From assembly GCA_017656505.1 (NCBI GenBank), contig JACDNU010000009.1, forward strand, positions 1-64,000: DNA of 64,000 nt. The letters are read 5' to 3'. The stretch's first letter is position 1. Each line of letters begins with the position of its first letter. Under the pieces are notes generated by a model. The model was not told where the DNA came from. It made no database searches and saw only the letters and a program-made list of their open reading frames with translations. The stretch comes from Archaeoglobus sp. Its GTDB lineage: Archaea; Halobacteriota; Archaeoglobi; Archaeoglobales; Archaeoglobaceae. Shown here one piece after another: positions 49,175 through 55,497 of this stretch. A program made the position numbers and the translations under genes.

Positions 49175-49510
49175 TTAAACTTTAATAGCTGTCATGCTGA
49201 ATGGTTGAAAGAGGGCTCGTGGTCTAGCGGTTATGACGTCGCCCTTACAAGGCGGAGGTCGAGGGTTCAAATCCCTCCGAGCCCATTTATTTCCAAATAC
49301 AATGATCTCAAAAGGTTGTTCAGTCCTAAGAGAGTCCAGAAGTTTATCGATAGTCTCTGAAAAGCGATTTCTAAAATTCTCTTTTAGAAATATATAATTC
49401 TCTTGTGAAATTCTGATATGGAGATCAACCCTTCTCTGGCGGTTTTTGGGATTTTGAGAATCTCTTAATGTTGATTCAGAGTATGTTCCAGATTGTTCCA
49501 TGTGGAACAT
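49175..49510 (-). CDS. RHH-like regulator reading antisense into tRNA-Val (possible attachment-site gene)
   Basis: ORF of 111 residues from ATG 49510. About the first 75 residues look real: a polar N-terminus and RVDLHIRISQENYIFLKENF, SETIDKLLDSL, like a ribbon-helix-helix protein. The rest (RRDLNPRPPPCKGDV) is tRNA-Val read antisense. In the circular virus the gene would cross attP and have a different C-terminus; integration would have swapped it. TATA-like GTTTAAGTTTA lies about 22 nt upstream and a palindromic operator covers the start. It might also be a true gene ending near the tRNA by chance. Confidence 0.5.
   Translation of the reverse strand: MFHMEQSGTYSESTLRDSQNPKNRQRRVDLHIRISQENYIFLKENFRNRFSETIDKLLDSLRTEQPFEIIVFGNKWARRDLNPRPPPCKGDVITARPRALFQPFSMTAIKV
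49213..49285 (+). tRNA. tRNA-Val (anticodon TAC), provirus attachment site
   Basis: Acceptor GGGCTCG pairs with CGAGCCC; discriminator A at 49285. Anticodon stem TCGCC/GGCGG closes loop CTTACAA, anticodon TAC. T arm GAGGGTTCAAATCCCTC. CCA not encoded. The rightward gene content changes immediately after the 3' end, so the 3' half is the likely left attachment core. TATA-like AAACTTTAATAG lies about 30 nt upstream. Confidence 0.97.
49484..49509. promoter_or_regulatory. Palindromic operator TGTTCCA-TG-TGGAACA with extra half-site
   Basis: TGTTCCA (49484-49490), a second TGTTCCA (49494-49500) and the inverse TGGAACA (49503-49509) lie inside the first codons of the leftward RHH gene (start 49510). 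The perfect TGTTCCA-N2-TGGAACA pair is a typical size for an RHH dimer site; the third half-site would allow a second dimer. Self-repression is the likely role. Confidence 0.6.
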
Positions 49511-49566
49511 AACAGGCGGGTAAACTTAAACGTTTCGTGATGAACAAAGAAAAAAGAGAGATGGAG

Positions 49567-49818
49567 TTACTCTCTGATCCTTGATGATATGAGGTTGCGG
49601 AGCTTTTCAACGTGCTCAAGAATTTCCAGCATGTTTGGTTCTTGCTCCTTAACTCCCTCCCTCGTGCAGAGTATAATAACAATCTTCTCCCTGATTGCAT
49701 CCTTTATAAACTCAGAAACAGAGGAGTAACCCATCTCAGGGTAATTTTCGATAACTTCTTTAATCTTCTCGACCATCTCCGCTGGAAGTGTTACACCCTT
49801 ATAGTTCTTTGGTGGCAT
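49567..49818 (-). CDS. RHH (CopG-like) transcriptional regulator
   Basis: 83 residues from the ATG at 49818 (MPPKNYKGVTLPAEMVE); the track start is 33 nt further. The body YKGVTLPAEMVEKIKEVIE and VSEFIKDAIREKIVI is an N-terminal strand followed by two helices, the RHH fold, with a C-terminal helical tail. It is related to the divergent protein at 49995 (YRGITLPARLVEEVERTIE, VADFVKEAVREKLE). A TTACTACAT site lies before its start. The pair may form a lysis-lysogeny-type switch. Confidence 0.75.
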   Translation of the reverse strand: MPPKNYKGVTLPAEMVEKIKEVIENYPEMGYSSVSEFIKDAIREKIVIILCTREGVKEQEPNMLEILEHVEKLRNLISSRIRE

Positions 49819-49954
49819 TTTTACATCATGGTTACTACATCTATATAACATTTTTTAAATTGGCATTATAAATATTTTATGATTTTGTTTTTCGAACTCG
49901 GTTTTTTAACGATTCCACATGAAACTATGCTCGTTTTTAGCAATTACCGTAAGT

Positions 49955-49996
49955 ATGTAGTAAAATTTAAAAATCAGAGCTTTAACTTTACTACAT
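49955..49996. promoter_or_regulatory. Inverted repeat ATGTAGTAAA-N22-TTTACTACAT between divergent RHH genes
   Basis: Perfect 10-bp arms; the right arm overlaps the ATG at 49995. A third copy (TTACTACAT, 49832-49840) lies just upstream of the leftward RHH start at 49818. Three copies of one site around two divergent DNA-binding genes are typical of cross-regulation. Confidence 0.65.
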
Positions 49997-50234
49997 GGTT
50001 GCAGTAAAAACGAGTAAGGGCGGATACAGAGGCATAACACTTCCTGCAAGGCTGGTTGAAGAGGTCGAGAGAACGATTGAGAAGCTTGGAACTTACAGAA
50101 GTGTTGCAGATTTCGTTAAGGAGGCTGTGAGGGAGAAGCTTGAGAGAGTAAGAACAGCATACAGCGATATCATCGATGCGGATGCTCTTTCTGTTCAGGT
50201 GTTTGACGGGCAGGAGCAGGAGGGTGAGGCATGA
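49995..50234 (+). CDS. RHH (CopG-like) transcriptional regulator, first gene of rightward unit
   Basis: 79 residues: MVAVKTSKGGYRGITLPARL, RHH fold to about residue 50, then an acidic tail ending DGQEQEGEA. It is similar to the leftward RHH protein in core residues. Its start codon lies inside an operator arm, which fits repression by itself or by its partner. It overlaps the small membrane protein at 50231 by 4 nt (ATGA), so it heads the early operon. Confidence 0.78.
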   Translation: MVAVKTSKGGYRGITLPARLVEEVERTIEKLGTYRSVADFVKEAVREKLERVRTAYSDIIDADALSVQVFDGQEQEGEA

Positions 50235-50338
50235 AGGAGGCCGTTGCTTACTTCATTGCCTTCTTCATGCTACTGTTAGGGTTGCTCTGGTTTTTTTGGG
50301 AACTCTGCAAGGGTTTAAGCATGCTTGGGGGGTGGTAA
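50231..50338 (+). CDS. 35-residue single-span membrane protein
   Basis: ORF overlapping the previous stop (ATGA). The 35 residues are one hydrophobic helix (YFIAFFMLLLGLLWFFWE) with short polar ends. Small membrane proteins of this kind are common in membrane-containing viruses. No family is recognised. It is too short for the track; the tight overlaps on both sides support translation. Confidence 0.55.
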   Translation: MKEAVAYFIAFFMLLLGLLWFFWELCKGLSMLGGW

Positions 50339-50339
50339 G

Positions 50340-50543
50340 ATGGCAGAGGCAATTCTGGTTGGGGCTGAATTATGCGAATATCGGGCTAAGCTTTCTGAAA
50401 GCAATCCTGCTGAGTGGGATTGCTTGGATTGTGTTTCGCATGGGTTTGAACCATGCGAGATCGAATGCTCTGTTCCCTGTAGCGAGTGTATTGCAAGGCG
50501 GTTGTGCTCCAAGAAGGGGGTGGAAGCATGTTTAGTTGGTTGA
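50340..50543 (+). CDS. Cysteine-rich small protein, probably zinc-binding
   Basis: 67 residues starting at ATG 50340, 1 nt after the previous stop. Nine cysteines, several in C-x2-C or close pairs (WDCLDC, PCEIEC, VPCSEC), suggest one or two zinc sites. It may bind nucleic acid. The last residues overlap the start of the next gene at 50528. Confidence 0.6.
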   Translation: MAEAILVGAELCEYRAKLSESNPAEWDCLDCVSHGFEPCEIECSVPCSECIARRLCSKKGVEACLVG

Positions 50544-50779
50544 AGAAGCTGTTTGGTGGGAAATCCGTTAAGGGCTTGATGGATGAGGTGTTGGGATTTT
50601 TTGATAAGGTTGAAGATGTGCTGGGAGTTTTCGAGGAGCTGATCCACGAAGGCAGGGAGATGCTGGAGAAGATTGAGGAGGAAATCAGAGAACATGAGAG
50701 GCAGATCGAGGAGCTGAGCAGAACGAAAGATGAGGTCGCTCAGAAGATTGAGAGAATCAAGAAGGTTCTGGGGGAGTAA
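50528..50779 (+). CDS. Coiled-coil protein with amphipathic N-terminus
   Basis: 83 residues from ATG 50528 (track start 50486 lies in the Cys-rich gene). The N-terminal MFSWLKKLFGGK is an amphipathic, membrane-binding-like stretch; the rest is a continuous charged coiled coil (EKIEEEIREHERQIEELSRT). It overlaps the preceding gene and is followed 1 nt later by the next. It may be a scaffold or membrane-associated protein. Confidence 0.65.
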   Translation: MFSWLKKLFGGKSVKGLMDEVLGFFDKVEDVLGVFEELIHEGREMLEKIEEEIREHERQIEELSRTKDEVAQKIERIKKVLGE

Positions 50780-50780
50780 C

Positions 50781-51092
50781 ATGAGTGGCGAACTGTTTGG
50801 AGTTCCTAACAAAAGGGTAAACCAGATCGAGAGTAATCTACTGAAGCTCATGGCTGAATTCCAGAAAAACAAGGAGTTCAACGATGCTGAGTTTAGAAAA
50901 TTCATGGATTCTCTTGAAACAAAAGAAGAGGCGTTTATAGCTGGTATGAGCTTCTCAAATGCTGGTAATGCTTTGATGTTCTTTGAGAATCAGCGTGAAT
51001 TCCTCAGAATGATGGAAACTTACTACCATCTGCTCGAACTCTACCATTTGGAGGCTGCAGGCGTGATTAAGATCAATAGGGAGGAGGAGTAG
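50781..51092 (+). CDS. Helical protein of unknown function
   Basis: 103 residues from ATG 50781 (MSGELFGVPNKRVNQIESNL), predicted mostly helical, with a charged C-terminus (INREEE). The start is set by GGGGGAG just upstream; the track start at 50730 lies in the coiled-coil gene. No family recognised. It lies in the overlapping early unit between the coiled-coil protein and the next unknown. Confidence 0.6.
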   Translation: MSGELFGVPNKRVNQIESNLLKLMAEFQKNKEFNDAEFRKFMDSLETKEEAFIAGMSFSNAGNALMFFENQREFLRMMETYYHLLELYHLEAAGVIKINREEE

Positions 51093-51093
51093 C

Positions 51094-51465
51094 ATGAGGA
51101 CTCAGTATCACCAGATCTATGCAGAAAGCTCTAATCTCTTTGATTTCTTTGATCTCGACAAGATTACCAAAAAACAATACATCCCACTTAAGATCTCAGA
51201 TTTTTATGGATGGATTTTTGGGGCTATCGGCAACCTCAAAAGAGAGATCAAGGAATTCAGGGATGATGGAAAGCAATACATCTTCCTTCTTGAAGGCGAT
51301 ATAGAGGTTAAAATTGCAGGTTACCCTGCCTTTAACACTCCATACAGCAGCAAGTTCTGGATGCATGTATCAGCAAAGAGGCTCGAAGATGCTATGGATG
51401 TCTTTGATTACATTGTTTTAGCCGTTCAGGAGAAGGTTAAGGAGCTTGTGAAAGATCCTTCCTAA
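51094..51465 (+). CDS. Unknown provirus protein
   Basis: 123 residues starting 1 nt after the previous stop; alpha/beta composition, aromatic-rich start (YHQIYAESSNLFDFFDLDKI) and a middle with many charged residues (LKREIKEFRDDGKQYIFLLE). No motif recognised. Its only evident link is co-transcription with neighbours that look like DNA-metabolism genes. Confidence 0.6.
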   Translation: MRTQYHQIYAESSNLFDFFDLDKITKKQYIPLKISDFYGWIFGAIGNLKREIKEFRDDGKQYIFLLEGDIEVKIAGYPAFNTPYSSKFWMHVSAKRLEDAMDVFDYIVLAVQEKVKELVKDPS

Positions 51466-51485
51466 TTTTTTCAGGGGGGAGGGGG

Positions 51486-51890
51486 ATGACGTGGCAGAAA
51501 GAAGTTTCTGAGCTGATAGAGAACGTAATCTGTGATCTGTTCAACTTGCGGAGGATAAACGGATTTTACGATGCAGAGGATGAAAAGTTCAGGAAAACCA
51601 TAGAGATCAAGGCAGCATCACGGTTTGTTCTTGTATCTGGGAAAAAGAGGGCTGGAAGATTCTTTTTCTACCACGAAAACCACGCTAAGCTTAGAGATAA
51701 GCCAAATCCGCATTATCTGTTTGTCGTTTACCACATCAAGAACGGAGAACTATGGCTCATGGGTATCAAAGAACTCGATTGGCAAAGGGTTGATGAAATG
51801 CTCAATTTCTACAATGAGAACCTTGCAAATCTCGGAATTGGCAAAGTCTTCAGGGTTTCTGAGCTAAAACCTGTTTTGAAGGTGATATAA
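51486..51890 (+). CDS. Possible PD-(D/E)XK nuclease
   Basis: 134 residues starting with GGGGGAGGGGG 6 nt upstream. The stretch RINGFYDAEDEKFRKTIEIKA looks like the core of a PD-(D/E)XK nuclease: an Asp after a hydrophobic strand and then a Glu-x-Lys (EIKA) strand, followed by a beta strand and helix (PHYLFVVYHIKNGELWL). A virus-coded Holliday-junction resolvase or nuclease would be expected here. It overlaps the next gene by 1 nt. The match is by eye only. Confidence 0.5.
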   Translation: MTWQKEVSELIENVICDLFNLRRINGFYDAEDEKFRKTIEIKAASRFVLVSGKKRAGRFFFYHENHAKLRDKPNPHYLFVVYHIKNGELWLMGIKELDWQRVDEMLNFYNENLANLGIGKVFRVSELKPVLKVI

Positions 51891-52189
51891 TGATCGAAGA
51901 AGTTCATGACATTGAAGAGTTCAAGAATATCGTTAGGGAGGGCTGCAGACTTCGATATCAGATCCTCGTGGACGTTGATACGTTTCATGGGGTTATAATG
52001 GGAGGAACAGCGAGGCTTGAGATCTGGGGGATAGCGAAAGAGGGGCACATAACGAAATACGTTGAATCTAAATCGATTAAGGGGCTAATGAAGCCTGAAG
52101 AGTTTCAAGAGAAAATTGCAGAGATAGGCAAGGAGCTTGAGGAGAAAGCTAAGAATTTAGGGGCGAGAAAGGGGAGATACTATGAATAA
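51890..52189 (+). CDS. Unknown provirus protein
   Basis: 99 residues overlapping both neighbours. It begins MIEEVHDIEEFKNIVREGCR, has a strand-rich middle (YQILVDVDTFHGVIMGGTAR) and a helical Lys/Glu-rich end. The shape suggests a small alpha/beta fold. No recognisable motif. Neighbouring genes on both sides may be nucleases. Confidence 0.55.
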   Translation: MIEEVHDIEEFKNIVREGCRLRYQILVDVDTFHGVIMGGTARLEIWGIAKEGHITKYVESKSIKGLMKPEEFQEKIAEIGKELEEKAKNLGARKGRYYE

Positions 52190-52757
52190 ACTCGATCTCG
52201 TTCAAGAGGATTCTATCAATTTTTCTTTACAGGCGATAGATCTTGCAAAGAACATCATTAACGCTAAGATCATTGAGCTTGCAGCCCTCGGCGGCAATCA
52301 GAACGTGATAAACGGGCTACAATACGTGATTAACAAGCTGGATGAGCTTAAAACCCACCTTAAAACAAGTAATCTCATCCTGAAGGCTCAGGGGAGCATT
52401 AAGGTAAGCATCACGGATCTTGACGTTTTGATACACAAGGATGGGAAGCTAATAGCGGGCTTTGAGCAGAAATTCAGGAGAGATGCATTTTACAACCACT
52501 TTATCCCGTTGAATGCTGCTCAATACATCACATTGAAGGATATCAAGAAGAAGTTAGGGCTTAAGAGGTTTTACTACCTTTTCCACCTTCCGAAAAACCG
52601 TTACATCGTTCTCCCGTTAAGTGATGGCTGGAAAATCGAGAAGCTTGGAACAGGGCATGCAAGGGCTTCCTATGCTTTAGCTCCAATCGGAGAAGCCCAA
52701 AACATGAGTGAAGGGCAGCTAATCAACTTCTTGAGGGAGATAATCAGGGAGGGTTAA
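52182..52757 (+). CDS. Possible PD-(D/E)XK nuclease-like protein
   Basis: 191 residues. The first 90 are helical. Then comes SITDLDVLIHKDGKLIAGFE, QKFRRDAF, a pattern of D-x-D...strand...E-x-K followed by NAAQYITLKDIKKKLGLKRF (helix) and FYYLFHLP (strand), as in many PD-(D/E)XK enzymes of the Holliday-junction or restriction-like group. The 8-nt overlap with the previous gene is typical of this unit. Resemblance only. Confidence 0.5.
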   Translation: MNKLDLVQEDSINFSLQAIDLAKNIINAKIIELAALGGNQNVINGLQYVINKLDELKTHLKTSNLILKAQGSIKVSITDLDVLIHKDGKLIAGFEQKFRRDAFYNHFIPLNAAQYITLKDIKKKLGLKRFYYLFHLPKNRYIVLPLSDGWKIEKLGTGHARASYALAPIGEAQNMSEGQLINFLREIIREG

Positions 52758-52758
52758 A

Positions 52759-53076
52759 ATGCTGCAATGTCCGTTTTGCCCAACTCAAACTGAAACTTTT
52801 CTGGGAATGCAGAGGCACATGAGAAAACACGTTGAGGGCGGTTATTGCCCTGCTTGCAGGCAAACGTTCAGGAATGTAATCCACCATCTTGCAAGGAATT
52901 CCGAAAAAGATGATCTCCACATGATCCTCTATACTACAATTGCAAGGATTAACGCAAATAACGGTGAGAGGCTCAGAAAGTTAAGAGAGAAGGCTATTGA
53001 ACTGATGGAACTTCTTGCAACAGGTAAAGCGGAGATCCACTATAACACTATTCTCCTGAAAGAGGGATCAAAATGA
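52759..53076 (+). CDS. Two-finger C2H2 zinc-finger protein
   Basis: 105 residues, starting 1 nt after the previous stop. Finger one: LQCPFCPTQTETFLGMQRHM, with C-x2-C and H-x3-H (MRKH). Finger two: YCPACRQTFRNVIHHLARN. After these comes a helical half (LRKLREKAIELMELLATGKA). Such paired fingers are common in archaeal viruses and probably bind DNA. It overlaps the next start by 4 nt (ATGA). Confidence 0.72.
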   Translation: MLQCPFCPTQTETFLGMQRHMRKHVEGGYCPACRQTFRNVIHHLARNSEKDDLHMILYTTIARINANNGERLRKLREKAIELMELLATGKAEIHYNTILLKEGSK

Positions 53077-53243
53077 AGGGGATTGAAACAGTTACGGAAG
53101 TCTGGCTGAAGTGCAAAAAGCTCAACGGGATGCTCATAACACAAGAGAGATGCACAGAACTCTATGATGCTAATAAATGCCCTTCTTCTTGTGAGAAAGT
53201 GTACCGAAAGGTAAAGAGGAGTAGAACCAGAACCCTCTGGTGA
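53073..53243 (+). CDS. Small Cys4 zinc-binding protein
   Basis: 56 residues, ATG 53073 overlapping the previous stop. Four cysteines (LKCKKLNG, QERCTEL, NKCPSSC) and a basic end (EKVYRKVKRSRTRT) suggest a compact zinc site that contacts DNA or RNA. It is the last gene before the repeat region at 53363. Not in the ORF track. Confidence 0.55.
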   Translation: MKGIETVTEVWLKCKKLNGMLITQERCTELYDANKCPSSCEKVYRKVKRSRTRTLW

Positions 53244-53362
53244 GGGCATGGAACTAAGCATGAATTTCATGCATGCTGCAAAACATGTGTGTGCTCATCG
53301 AGGAAAAACACCTATAACCCTATCTGAAAAAGCCCTCAGAATTTTTATCAGAGGTTCAAATG

Positions 53363-53495
53363 ATGTAAGTTGGCAACCAAGATACATAAATCCGCTATTA
53401 TATCTATATCTATATTTTGCAGATCGGTTACCAAGTAACCACGAGTGGTTACCAAGTAACCAAGATGCAAAAATTTCATGTAAGTTGGTATCCAA
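53363..53495. repeat. Iteron-like cluster (candidate provirus replication origin or control region)
   Basis: In the 300-nt gap before the 53542 gene: two identical palindromes GGTTACCAAGTAACC (53426-53440, 53447-53461) whose starts are exactly 21 bp apart, that is on the same DNA face; two direct repeats ATGTAAGTTGG-N3-CCAA (53363-53380, 53478-53495) flanking them; and an AT-rich tract TATATCTATATCTATAT (53396-53412). Paired sites plus an easily melted tract next to a DNA-binding gene are a typical origin layout. An operator for the same gene is the alternative. Confidence 0.6.
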
Positions 53496-53541
53496 ACTGC
53501 ATTTTTCACGGTTCTTAACCAGATTGAAAGGAGGGTTCTAA

Positions 53542-54219
53542 ATGTCTCCAAAAGTAAAAATACATGTTTTCGTTGATCCAGAGATTTGGGAAGCCTTCAA
53601 GAATTATGTATTCTCGAAATACGGAACCCTCAATAAATATCTTGGGGATGAAATATCAAGAGCTATGGAGGCTTACCTTAGGGATCATCAGACTGCACAC
53701 ACACAAGAATTTGAGCACATGATTTCAAAACCAAACAAGAAGCACATCAAGCTGTTGGTATGGCTACTCAAAAACTATCCCTCAGAGGTTCTTTACTCCA
53801 TCGTTAAAACCTACATTAACGACAATTACGGGATCGATAAGAGAACGGTAAAGAAGTATCTGCACGATTTTCTGATAAATGGCGGGTTTGTGAAAGTCCT
53901 AAAGCCGATAAGGGGGAATAGGGATCTAATTCTCCAAGTCAATGCTAATAGGATTCTCGATTATCTGAGTAAATTCGTTCCTGAAAAGGAGCTAAGGGAG
54001 AAATACGGGATTTGCAGAGAGGCGTTCAAACCTGCAGAAGAAGTTAAGGAGGAGGAAGAGGAAAGCAAAGGCAGCATAAAAGCTTATGCTGCTGAAAGAT
54101 ATGAGGCGGGAGATTCTATAGATGAAATCCAGCAGAAAGTGGCCGATTTTGGGTTAGAGTTGGGTAAGAAGGCAATTCGTTCAATTATTAGAAAAGCAAG
54201 GAGGGAGGGATATGGTTAA
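53542..54219 (+). CDS. RHH plus helix-turn-helix DNA-binding protein (candidate initiator)
   Basis: 225 residues. N-terminal RHH-like strand and helices (VKIHVFVDPEIWEAFKNYVF; YLGDEISRAMEAYLRDHQ), then two winged-helix-like segments (LLVWLLKNYPSEVLYSIVKT; KKYLHDFLINGGFVKVLKPI), and a C-terminal acidic linker and helix pair (DEIQQKVADFGLELGKKAIR). GGAGGG lies 6 nt before the ATG. With the iteron cluster directly upstream it may initiate replication or control its own transcript. Confidence 0.65.
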   Translation: MSPKVKIHVFVDPEIWEAFKNYVFSKYGTLNKYLGDEISRAMEAYLRDHQTAHTQEFEHMISKPNKKHIKLLVWLLKNYPSEVLYSIVKTYINDNYGIDKRTVKKYLHDFLINGGFVKVLKPIRGNRDLILQVNANRILDYLSKFVPEKELREKYGICREAFKPAEEVKEEEEESKGSIKAYAAERYEAGDSIDEIQQKVADFGLELGKKAIRSIIRKARREGYG

Positions 54220-54445
54220 GCGGATATACATTGATGAGAACATCGAAAATGCCCCTGTGAGGGTTTCGATTATTATACCAAGAAAGCTGTTTGAAGAGGC
54301 TTTAGAAGCTGCCAAATACGTTGGGAAGGGCAGCGTTGAGAACTTGATAACGTTCCTTCTGGAGAACTTTGTTGAGGAGCTTAAGGAAATGGGCTATGAG
54401 ATCATACCGTTTTGGGAGATGGCAAAGAGGCAAGGAGGGAGATGA
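54212..54445 (+). CDS. Small RHH-like DNA-binding protein
   Basis: 77 residues overlapping the previous gene by 8 nt. A strand PVRVSIIIPRKLFEEALEAA followed by two helices (GSVENLITFLLENFVEELKE) suggests an RHH protein, though with a long N-terminal arm. It begins MVKRIYIDENIEN. No target known. It precedes a tiny membrane protein. Confidence 0.6.
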   Translation: MVKRIYIDENIENAPVRVSIIIPRKLFEEALEAAKYVGKGSVENLITFLLENFVEELKEMGYEIIPFWEMAKRQGGR

Positions 54446-54448
54446 ACC

Positions 54449-54616
54449 ATGGATATGGAGATGGTTTTGATTGTGCTGGGGCTTGGGATGATCGTAATGG
54501 CAATCGTTGAGAGCTTGGTTGAGGCTTACTTGGTAAAAGTCTCCTTGCAAGAGGCAGGGGAAGAGCTGATCAAGGCATATTTGCAGGAGGTCAAGGAGGC
54601 AGAGGAAGATGAGTAA
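54449..54616 (+). CDS. 55-residue membrane protein with helical tail
   Basis: An N-terminal hydrophobic helix (MVLIVLGLGMIVMAIVESLV) followed by an amphipathic charged tail ending KEAEEDE. GGAGGGAG lies 5-10 nt before its ATG. It overlaps the next gene by 8 nt. It may be a virion-membrane or holin-like protein; that is speculation from shape. It is not in the ORF track. Confidence 0.55.
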   Translation: MDMEMVLIVLGLGMIVMAIVESLVEAYLVKVSLQEAGEELIKAYLQEVKEAEEDE

Positions 54617-54800
54617 CGTTATACTGTTTTACCAGCAGAGCTTGGGCGGAAAAACCAGAGGTAAACACCAAAATTGCCCCATCTGTGGAGGGGTAATGAA
54701 AAGGATCTACATGAAGTTCCAATATTGCAAGAGTCCAACCTTCAGAGCAGTGGGCTGGTTGTGTTTGGAATGTCTCCACGTGGAGGTCGATAAACGATGA
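54609..54800 (+). CDS. Zinc-ribbon small protein
   Basis: 63 residues with two C-x2-C pairs, QNCPICGGVMKR and GWLCLECLHVE, about 22 residues apart: a zinc ribbon. The N-terminal 20 residues are a flexible lead. It overlaps both neighbours (8 and 4 nt). A role in transcription is typical of such virus proteins but not shown. Confidence 0.65.
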   Translation: MSNVILFYQQSLGGKTRGKHQNCPICGGVMKRIYMKFQYCKSPTFRAVGWLCLECLHVEVDKR

Positions 54801-54985
54801 AAGTGAAATTTGAGGACATTTTCAGAACTTACGGGAAGCATCTCAGGATAATAATTCCAGACATTGTAAGGGAGAAAATGGGGCTCGATGAAGGAGATGA
54901 GGTTCTAATAGAGGTAAAAGAAGATTGCATCATAATAAAGAGAGCTAATCGAAAGTTGAATGAATTCTGGGGGGAGGAGGCATGA
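54797..54985 (+). CDS. AbrB/SpoVT-type DNA-binding protein
   Basis: 62 residues: swapped-hairpin AbrB fold (LRIIIPDIVREKMGLDEGDE, VLIEVKEDCIIIKRA). It is a dimeric DNA-binding or antitoxin-like protein. No toxin gene is adjacent. It overlaps the previous gene by 4 nt and the next by 4 nt, in a dense block of nine small genes between 54.2 and 55.5 kb. Confidence 0.8.
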   Translation: MKVKFEDIFRTYGKHLRIIIPDIVREKMGLDEGDEVLIEVKEDCIIIKRANRKLNEFWGEEA

Positions 54986-55107
54986 ATTGTGATGGTTCTT
55001 ACTGTAGATATTGTAAGCATTACTCCAAACTGTTTGGAGTTTGCCTGATCGAGATCATGTGGGAGGTTGGAGAAGAATTAAGAGCTAAGAGGAGGGATCG
55101 AGCTTGA
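54982..55107 (+). CDS. 41-residue cysteine-rich protein
   Basis: Begins MNCDGSYCRYCKHYSKLFGV, with four cysteines (C3, C8, C11, C21) able to bind one zinc. The rest is a basic helix (EELRAKRRDRA). GGGGAGGAGG lies 2-10 nt before its ATG. Not in the ORF track. Its stop overlaps the TTG start of the next gene (TTGA). Confidence 0.5.
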   Translation: MNCDGSYCRYCKHYSKLFGVCLIEIMWEVGEELRAKRRDRA

Positions 55108-55229
55108 AAACCTGCCCACGTTGTGGTGCTCCATTGTGGGGGGTTGGAGATTTCAGATATTGTAGGATGTGTGGCTGGAAGGGAGAGATGGAGTATCGTT
55201 GGAGGAGGGAGAGGGATGGTGAGGTTTAG
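55104..55229 (+). CDS. 41-residue zinc ribbon, TTG start
   Basis: TTG at 55104 overlapping the previous stop. The body KTCPRCGAPLWGVGDFRYCR and MCGWKG gives two C-x2-C pairs, a zinc ribbon, followed by a basic tail (YRWRRERDGEV). GGAGGG lies about 9 nt before. It overlaps the next start by 14 nt. Too short for the track. Confidence 0.55.
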   Translation: MKTCPRCGAPLWGVGDFRYCRMCGWKGEMEYRWRRERDGEV

Positions 55230-55497
55230 TAGAGGCAAGGAGAAGAAAATCAAGCTGGTTCTGGAAGTGCTGGTGCAAAACGATATTGAGGCTATGGAGG
55301 TTGCGGTTGCTATTGGCGGACTGCTCAGAGATCTCGATAACAGGTTCAAGTATGGTGTTTTTTACGGGATAGAGGGAGTTCACGGCTACAAATCTAACAG
55401 AGTAAAGCAGGAATGGTGGGATGAGGAGGAAGATGAGGAAGAGGAAGAGGGGAAGATCCCACCAGATAACCATTTTAACAGAATCGAGGTGAAATGA
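55216..55497 (+). CDS. Acidic-tail unknown protein
   Basis: 93 residues from ATG 55216 (the track start 55123 lies in the zinc-ribbon gene). A mixed alpha/beta core (KKIKLVLEVLVQNDIEAMEV) and a strongly acidic stretch (WDEEEDEEEEE) near the end. It overlaps the following kinase-like gene by 4 nt. No family recognised. Confidence 0.55.
   Translation: MVRFSRGKEKKIKLVLEVLVQNDIEAMEVAVAIGGLLRDLDNRFKYGVFYGIEGVHGYKSNRVKQEWWDEEEDEEEEEGKIPPDNHFNRIEVK

Noticed and set aside
50315-50905. 196-residue leftward ORF in the provirus
   Set aside because: Leu/Ser/His-rich shadow of four overlapping rightward genes that have clear starts.
53248-53541. 97-residue rightward ORF through the repeat region, ending just before the 53542 start
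   Set aside because: It has a ribosome-binding-like GGTGA, but from residue 40 it only translates the iterons and AT tracts (LLYLYLYFADRLPSN). Treated as open by chance.
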